From: an uncultured Eubacteriales bacterium | Lineage (GTDB): Bacteria > Bacillota > Clostridia > Oscillospirales > Acutalibacteraceae | Assembly (NCBI GenBank): GCA_934725345.1 | Contig: CAKVBG010000036.1 | Span: forward strand, 1 to 10,480 | Length of the DNA stretch: 10,480 nt | Direction of reading: 5' to 3' | Shown: piece by piece, positions 5,947 through 10,480 of the stretch | How the letters are laid out: each line of letters opens with the position of its first letter | Numbering within the stretch: the first letter of the stretch is position 1 | Notes under the pieces: model-generated | Seen by the model: only the letters and a program-made list of their open reading frames with translations | Database searches by the model: none | What the model was told of the DNA's origin: nothing | Position numbers and translations under genes: made by a program

Positions 5947-5975
5947 AGAATATCTCTAGGCAAAGCAAAAATCAA
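5947..5975 (-). promoter_or_regulatory. Promoter of the surface-protein gene
   Basis: On the minus strand TTGATT (5970-5975) and TATTCT (5947-5952) are 17 bases apart, about 38 bases upstream of the start codon. It is back-to-back with the promoter of the SopB/IpgD-like gene. Confidence 0.55.
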
Positions 5976-6027
5976 GTAATTTACAAAAAATTATATCAAT
6001 TTTCTCTCAAATAAAAACATAAATCAT

Positions 6028-6055
6028 TTGAATTTTATAGATTTTATAGTATAAT
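6028..6055 (+). promoter_or_regulatory. Promoter of the SopB/IpgD-like gene
   Basis: TTGAAT (6028-6033) and consensus TATAAT (6050-6055) are 16 bases apart, about 33 bases before the GTG start. No operator-like dyad overlaps it clearly. Confidence 0.65.
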
Positions 6056-6088
6056 TGGTAATACAATAAATAAAAAGGGAGTGAAACA

Positions 6089-8446
6089 GTGGGCACGAAT
6101 AGAAATAAACTTAAAGACAATTTTTTGAGATTAACCTCAAAAATAATGAAAAGCAAGCAAAAAAATCCTACCAAAGAAATTTCTCTAGAGGAAAACAAAC
6201 AGATACTCAACAGTCTTTCGGAACTTGTGGGTATTGATGACGACGTAAACGTTCAAAATTTAGATAGAAAGGTTTTAAATAAAAAATTTTCTCTACAGCC
6301 GAGTAAATTAAAATTATTTAAGTCTCTGTACACTTTAATTACTGCTACTGATATTACAACTAAAAATCTTGAAGAATTGTATAAAGACATAGTTTTTCAG
6401 ATTAGAACACTTCCTCAATTAAATTCTATATGTTCACCTAAGGAGTTGATTGAACGAATTAATAAAATAAAAAAAGAAAAACGAAAATGTACTCCAGCTC
6501 AATTTGAGACCAATTATGTAGTCGGGGAAACTTCACCCTTAGCAGAGGAAAGCGCAGCTGAAAAAGAAGCTAGTGAAAAATTTAAAAATGTTGAAAATTT
6601 ACGCCAAAAGGAAGCATTCAGCAATGAAAATTTGAAGCACATACTAGATTTAGAAAAAGAAACATTGAATTGTGCTAACAGACTAATTAGAGAATCGGGA
6701 CAAAATTTGGGGGAAATTGATGTTAGAAATATTCCATCAATTAGAAAATGCTCACAGTTTCTTGAAGGCCATGACTCTAAAAACTTAACTGAAAAGCAAT
6801 TTAATGAGTTTGCTAAAAAAATGAAAAAAGATGTTGAACATGCAATTTTAGAAAAATACAAAAAATTTAAATCTCCAACAAATAAAGATATAGTATCAAA
6901 AATAATTGATATATTCTCAAATGTGCAAACACTTAGTCAAGATTCAAAAACTAAGTTGAGGAAGGCTTTAGAGAAAGTAAATTTCTCATCCAGTCCCATA
7001 AAAAATGTAGAAGAAGCTATTAATAGTTCAAAGGATAATCATCTCATAGGCTTATTCTCGGGAGCCAAATCTGAAATAGAAGGTTTATTTAAACAGTTGA
7101 GCCTAAAAAAATTTTTAAATTATCACGATTGTTACGTCTTAGCCGTAAACAAAAATTCTAATGCTTGGAAAACTTTAAATAAAACAATAGAAATAAAAGT
7201 GGGTAAAAATAAAAAACCTATGAAGGTTGAATTCAAATCGGTTCCTGCGTCCTCACTGGGAATATTCCCACACTTGAAGGAAGGTGAAGGTATCTCATCA
7301 GGAGATAATTCAACCGAACATTTATCTAATTTATGGACTACCGATGTACGCTCCGGGGATAAAACTCTCTTTTCTGGACTACGTTTCCGAAACACCAGAG
7401 GAAATGAAAACGCAACTAAAGAGCTAATTTTAGCTGCAGCAGTAAATCAATATGGTTTGGAAAAAGTTAGAAATTTGTCTGAAGGGGAGACTCTGGAAGT
7501 AAAACTGGGGAATATTCAATTAATGAGTCCACCTGGAAAAGTCTTTTCCTTTATCTCTTCAGATAAAGACAAATCTTTCAAACAAATGGAAACGTTTAAG
7601 AAACTAATTAATAAACCTTTTGAAATGCCCATTTTGGATAAAAATAAAAAGGTTAAAAAAATTAAACTTTGCCTCACTGATGTCATGCTGAGCAATTTTG
7701 GTATGAATGCACAGCATTTTATGGCAGGAGGTAAACTAATAAAAAGCTCTAAAAAACAAAATAGCGAAGCAATTATTCAGCTAGTTGGAGAGGATATATT
7801 TAATTCAATTGAAAAAGCTTTCAAAACTTGCAGGAAGGATTTGTCAAAAAAAGACCATGCCATTAAAAATTCTATTTTAGATCGAAACTTCACTGAAAAA
7901 ATGAGTGAAGATAAAGTGAGTAGTACTACTATGGGTAAAGTTGGAGCAACTTTAAAAGAGCTGTATCAAGACAGAAAAAATGCTCCGATTTCCGAAAAAC
8001 CTAAAATAAATGTTACAATCAAAAAGATAATAAATCTAACAAAACAAATTTTGGATATATGGTTCACTACCAATGGTCAAGGAATTTCTACTAATCCGGC
8101 AGCAATACAAACTCGTATTGCATTACTAATGCCACTTTTAGGATACACTACCACTTTCAACTGTAAAAGCGGTAAAGATAGAACAGGTGAAATGGCGGCA
8201 GAAATAAATGATTTGGCACTTAGTATTGAAGCAAATGGCGATGGATCTATTCCTGACCCCTATAAAACCCCCACTAATGCCGAAAAACTGCAGTTAGCTA
8301 CTGTGTTTGATGCTACTCAATCTTCTGAAATTGCTAAGACAAATACTGGTTTCAAAGGTTTGAAAATTGGTTATTCCGGCTTGGTAAATCGTACGGGAAA
8401 AATCCGAGGAGCTTCTAAGCTTGCGAAAGTTTCTTCTAAAACTTAA
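6089..8446 (+). CDS. SopB/IpgD-family phosphoinositide phosphatase-like protein
   Basis: A 785-residue protein starting at GTG behind AAGGGAG. Residues 1 to about 330 are Lys/Glu-rich, mostly helical and unrecognised. The C-terminal half carries the marks of the SopB/IpgD effector family: SGLRFRNTRGNENA near 427; LSNFGMN at 534-540, matching the NFGVN segment of SopB; the CX5R phosphatase loop CKSGKDRTGEMAAEIND with C692, K693 and R698; and NTGFKG at 752-757, matching the conserved NTG after the loop. In Salmonella and Shigella these enzymes are type III effectors that remove phosphates from host inositol lipids. Here there is no signal peptide or membrane helix, no secretion gene nearby, and the genome is Gram-positive. 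At 785 residues it is longer than the roughly 560 of SopB, owing to the N-terminal part. Family assignment is strong; substrate and delivery to a host are inferred. Confidence 0.88.
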   Translation: MGTNRNKLKDNFLRLTSKIMKSKQKNPTKEISLEENKQILNSLSELVGIDDDVNVQNLDRKVLNKKFSLQPSKLKLFKSLYTLITATDITTKNLEELYKDIVFQIRTLPQLNSICSPKELIERINKIKKEKRKCTPAQFETNYVVGETSPLAEESAAEKEASEKFKNVENLRQKEAFSNENLKHILDLEKETLNCANRLIRESGQNLGEIDVRNIPSIRKCSQFLEGHDSKNLTEKQFNEFAKKMKKDVEHAILEKYKKFKSPTNKDIVSKIIDIFSNVQTLSQDSKTKLRKALEKVNFSSSPIKNVEEAINSSKDNHLIGLFSGAKSEIEGLFKQLSLKKFLNYHDCYVLAVNKNSNAWKTLNKTIEIKVGKNKKPMKVEFKSVPASSLGIFPHLKEGEGISSGDNSTEHLSNLWTTDVRSGDKTLFSGLRFRNTRGNENATKELILAAAVNQYGLEKVRNLSEGETLEVKLGNIQLMSPPGKVFSFISSDKDKSFKQMETFKKLINKPFEMPILDKNKKVKKIKLCLTDVMLSNFGMNAQHFMAGGKLIKSSKKQNSEAIIQLVGEDIFNSIEKAFKTCRKDLSKKDHAIKNSILDRNFTEKMSEDKVSSTTMGKVGATLKELYQDRKNAPISEKPKINVTIKKIINLTKQILDIWFTTNGQGISTNPAAIQTRIALLMPLLGYTTTFNCKSGKDRTGEMAAEINDLALSIEANGDGSIPDPYKTPTNAEKLQLATVFDATQSSEIAKTNTGFKGLKIGYSGLVNRTGKIRGASKLAKVSSKT

Positions 8447-9282
8447 TTTTGCTCATTAAGCAAGTCGGTTAATAGTGGGGTATCTTTAGTACCGTTCCAA
8501 TACGATAAGGATGAATGATGGCTGTAATGTGCATTTAGAATTTGTAAAAATTTTTGATGTTCTTCGTGCAATCCGAACAATCTGAGTGAATGCAATACTC
8601 TAGTAACTCTTTGATTATTGTGATTATTAAAATCATTCGGGTTAACGTCAGACTTAACCAAAATTTTCTCAATTACTATGTTCTTGGAATCCTGATCAAT
8701 TTCCCGAGATTCAACGTCGAATCCCCAGAATTGTAACATTCTAACAAGATTTAATTTCAGTTGAATTTGAATTCTTCCTAAAAGAGTCGGATCATTGTTT
8801 AAAGCGATTCGCCATTCATTTTTACAGTTGTTTATAAACAAATTTTCTTGATGATAATTGGATTTAACTAAATTAGGAAAGAACACTTGAATATAATTAT
8901 GGCAACTTTCTAACATTATATCATTTTGTTGACGAAGTTCATTTCCTGATTTATATGGAAATGCCGAATATGACACTTCTTCTCCGCTTAAAATTTTTAT
9001 CCAATTATCGAAATAGGATTTTTGAGTTGTTGATAGTACTGGTGTTTTCGCGACCTCGGATGATTTTTTTGAATTGGAATTGGACACAACTGTTTTTGCA
9101 GGTGAAGTTTTTTTGTTCGTTCTTAATTTATGTATAGCATATATTCCGAGTGGCACTGCAACCAAAGGTATCCCGCAAATTACAATTTTTTTAATTTTAG
9201 AACTTTTCTCAGCTGCATAAGTGCTCCCGCAAACTGATATCACAACTGCTAAAGACGTTGCCATAAATTTTTTAAATTTCAT
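8443..9282 (-). CDS. Membrane protein with OGFr-like (opioid growth factor receptor) domain
   Basis: A 279-residue protein. Residues 1-23 look like a signal peptide ending TYA-A; a second hydrophobic helix spans about 32-50, followed by a basic, Ser/Lys-rich linker to about 85. The C-terminal domain (about 120-260) has the ordered motifs of the OGFr conserved region: HNYIQVFFP (128-136), a helix with MLQFWGFDV (182-190), and NHNNQRVTRVLHSLRLFGL (220-238) followed by FLQIL. In the family these read HNYIQWLFP, LMLDFYGF and NxxRITRILKSLxxLGL. The domain is known from animals and some bacteria; its biochemical role is unclear. Two successive hydrophobic segments would leave the domain cytosolic unless only one inserts. 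AAGGAG lies 12 bases before ATG, a long spacing. Its stop overlaps that of the convergent phosphatase-like gene by four bases. Confidence 0.8.
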   Translation of the reverse strand: MKFKKFMATSLAVVISVCGSTYAAEKSSKIKKIVICGIPLVAVPLGIYAIHKLRTNKKTSPAKTVVSNSNSKKSSEVAKTPVLSTTQKSYFDNWIKILSGEEVSYSAFPYKSGNELRQQNDIMLESCHNYIQVFFPNLVKSNYHQENLFINNCKNEWRIALNNDPTLLGRIQIQLKLNLVRMLQFWGFDVESREIDQDSKNIVIEKILVKSDVNPNDFNNHNNQRVTRVLHSLRLFGLHEEHQKFLQILNAHYSHHSSLSYWNGTKDTPLLTDLLNEQN

Positions 9283-9314
9283 TTATTTCTCGAACTCCTT
9301 ATTTTTATAATTTA

Positions 9315-9342
9315 ATTATATCATATCTTTAAATTAATTCAA
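9315..9342 (-). promoter_or_regulatory. Promoter of the OGFr-like gene
   Basis: On the minus strand TTGAAT (9337-9342) and consensus TATAAT (9315-9320) are 16 bases apart, with TGA just before the -10 (extended -10). It lies about 33 bases upstream of the start codon, an apparently strong vegetative promoter. Confidence 0.7.
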
Positions 9343-9472
9343 TTTGCTTTTTTAACTTTAAACGCATTAGATTTCTCGAATGTAAGTGCTTTGAATTTGT
9401 AACCACATCAATTTAGAGCTCATAGACTGTTAGTACGATAAATTAAAGTTCGTTGTAAGGAGGAATAAATTC

Positions 9473-10027
9473 ATGGATAACGAACAAAAATTAAGCAACG
9501 TTACAGAGCTATACATTCGGAAATACAATCAAATTATCGACACCTTGATAAATGAAACATCTCGCGCACCATTATCACGTAGTATATCAAGCAATTTCAT
9601 TACTCAAATAATCTTTCTTCAGCAAGCATCTATAGAAATATCTAAGAACATTCTAAAGTACACAATTTGTATCCCACTTCAAAATATCGCACTAAACATC
9701 ATAAAAGAACAAACTCGAAATATAAGTACTTTAAAAAACATAACGGCTGATTGCAGAAGGTATGAAAATAGGTCTCGCGAGATAATGTATTATCAAAAAA
9801 ACTTCAATCAAATATTCCGAAATATGATTTCAAAATCTAGAAACTTAACCGTGGTTAATAGTGTTGACCAAAATTTTGTTTCAGAAATAATTCTTCATTA
9901 CGAGTGCGAGATTAAGATGTTTGAAAATCTATTAAGGTTTAAAATTCATCCAGAATTACGTAAGATTTCTCAACACCTGGTGGTATTTCACAAAAATCGG
10001 ATAAAGGAAATTAACAGTTGCTTGTGA
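9473..10027 (+). CDS. Protein with two degenerate DUF305-like helical repeats
   Basis: A 184-residue, largely helical protein without signal peptide or membrane helix. Two related segments can be aligned: residues 41-90 (NFITQIIFLQQASIEISKNI...) and 134-184 (NFVSEIILHYECEIKMFENL...). Both follow the DUF305 pattern (F-I-x-x-M-I-P-H-H-E-x-A-I-x-M-x-x-N-x-L), a ferritin-like helical unit found in clostridia and elsewhere. The characteristic HH pair is LQ (49-50) in the first copy and HY (142-143) in the second, so any metal-binding function is probably lost or changed. AAGGAGG is 9 bases before ATG. The next gene follows after 77 bases with no clear terminator between, so they may be co-transcribed. 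Role unknown; fold assignment moderate. Confidence 0.75.
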   Translation: MDNEQKLSNVTELYIRKYNQIIDTLINETSRAPLSRSISSNFITQIIFLQQASIEISKNILKYTICIPLQNIALNIIKEQTRNISTLKNITADCRRYENRSREIMYYQKNFNQIFRNMISKSRNLTVVNSVDQNFVSEIILHYECEIKMFENLLRFKIHPELRKISQHLVVFHKNRIKEINSCL

Positions 10028-10104
10028 ACCTTGAACTAATTATAACGGATTTTAATAAATTAAAAAATTTGTAGTCAAATAAATTGGTAGTGGAGGAATT
10101 TTTA

Positions 10105-10480
10105 ATGTCAAAGTTTTCGAAATTTATATCAGCAGTTTTTTTATCATTATTTTTGATTTGCGGAAGTTTTTCTATAATTCATGCTGGGAATTCTCCTTCT
10201 AAAGATGTTTCTCCATCGAGATTGGAGCCTGAACACTTAGCCCTAGTTTTATTTTACATACCTAATTCACCAAGAGACCTAAACTTAGAAGTTTTACATA
10301 ACTTTGAAAGGGTTAGCAAAAATACTTCAGCATCAATGAAAAAGGTGGAAAAATTTGATATCATCCCTTATGGAGAGATGCCAATTAGTGAGCCTCTACA
10401 TGCAAAAGATTATGAAACTCTAATAAGGAAATTAGTTAAAATCTATCCCAATCTCCAAACTATTGTATGCTCAAGAGAGC
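10105..10480 (+). CDS. Secreted protein of unknown function, 3' end beyond window
   Basis: An open frame of 125 codons runs without a stop to the window edge. GGAGG lies 8 bases before ATG. The N-terminus MSKFSKFISAVFLSLFLICG... is a signal peptide with a likely cut after HA at about residue 28; its style is like that of the OGFr-like protein. The mature part begins GNSPSK and continues with an alpha/beta-looking stretch (LALVLFYIPNSP, then LIRKLVKIYPNLQTIVC). I recognise no family. The PNLQTIVC ending could open a leucine-rich-repeat or Rossmann-like region, but too little is visible. It may be co-transcribed with the preceding gene. Confidence 0.75.
   Translation, partial: MSKFSKFISAVFLSLFLICGSFSIIHAGNSPSKDVSPSRLEPEHLALVLFYIPNSPRDLNLEVLHNFERVSKNTSASMKKVEKFDIIPYGEMPISEPLHAKDYETLIRKLVKIYPNLQTIVCSRE

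Noticed and set aside
8162..8184. Ordinary protein tyrosine or dual-specificity phosphatase from the CX5R loop
   Set aside because: The loop reads CKSGKDRTG and is accompanied by NFGMN upstream and NTG downstream, which fit the SopB/IpgD family rather than the HCxxGxxR type.

Overview
The window is a stretch of AT-rich (roughly one-third G+C by eye) chromosome from an endospore-forming Firmicute, most likely a clostridial lineage. The firm anchors are the spoIIGA-sigE operon (1320-2922), Gram-positive ribosome binding sites in front of nearly every gene, sigma-A-type promoters, and a tRNA cluster with encoded CCA ends. The genus cannot be fixed from this window.

Layout. 1-299: no gene seen; a short palindrome at the edge and an (AT)15 tract. 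300-392: solitary tRNA-Ser(CGA) on the minus strand with its own promoter and terminator. 516-1120: two minus-strand paralogous small peptides, each with a double-glycine (bacteriocin-type) leader followed by a CxxC...CPKCG zinc-ribbon-like segment; each has its own TGn-extended -10 promoter. 1320-2922: spoIIGA and sigE, the membrane protease and the pro-sigma factor of the mother-cell sporulation programme. 3035-3511: tRNA cluster Gly(TCC)-Arg(TCT)-His(GTG)-Gln(TTG)-Lys(TTT), with a strong promoter and a strong terminator.

Downstream of the tRNA cluster lies an accessory-looking region made mostly of envelope or host-interaction-type genes. 3751-4557: a two-helix membrane protein with a long charged linker and a C-terminal Ada-like CxHxxxC...CxxC metal site. 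4605-5909 (minus): a membrane-anchored surface protein with Ig-like/X2-like modules. 6089-8446: a large cytosolic-looking protein whose C-terminal half carries the signature of the SopB/IpgD phosphoinositide phosphatase family, including the CKSGKDRTG catalytic loop. 8443-9282 (minus): a protein with a signal/membrane N-terminus and a C-terminal region resembling the conserved domain of the eukaryotic opioid growth factor receptor (OGFr). 9473-10027: a protein with two degenerate DUF305-like helical repeats. 10105-10480: the beginning of another secreted protein, cut by the window edge.

How it fits together. The left half is core sporulation and translation machinery. The right half looks like a cargo region placed after a tRNA array: a bacterial effector-type phosphoinositide phosphatase facing a eukaryotic-like OGFr-domain gene, flanked by surface and secreted proteins. 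This suggests a spore-forming bacterium living in contact with, or inside, a eukaryotic cell such as a protist or gut host. That lifestyle is an inference; no secretion system is present in the window, so the delivery route for the SopB/IpgD-like protein is unknown.
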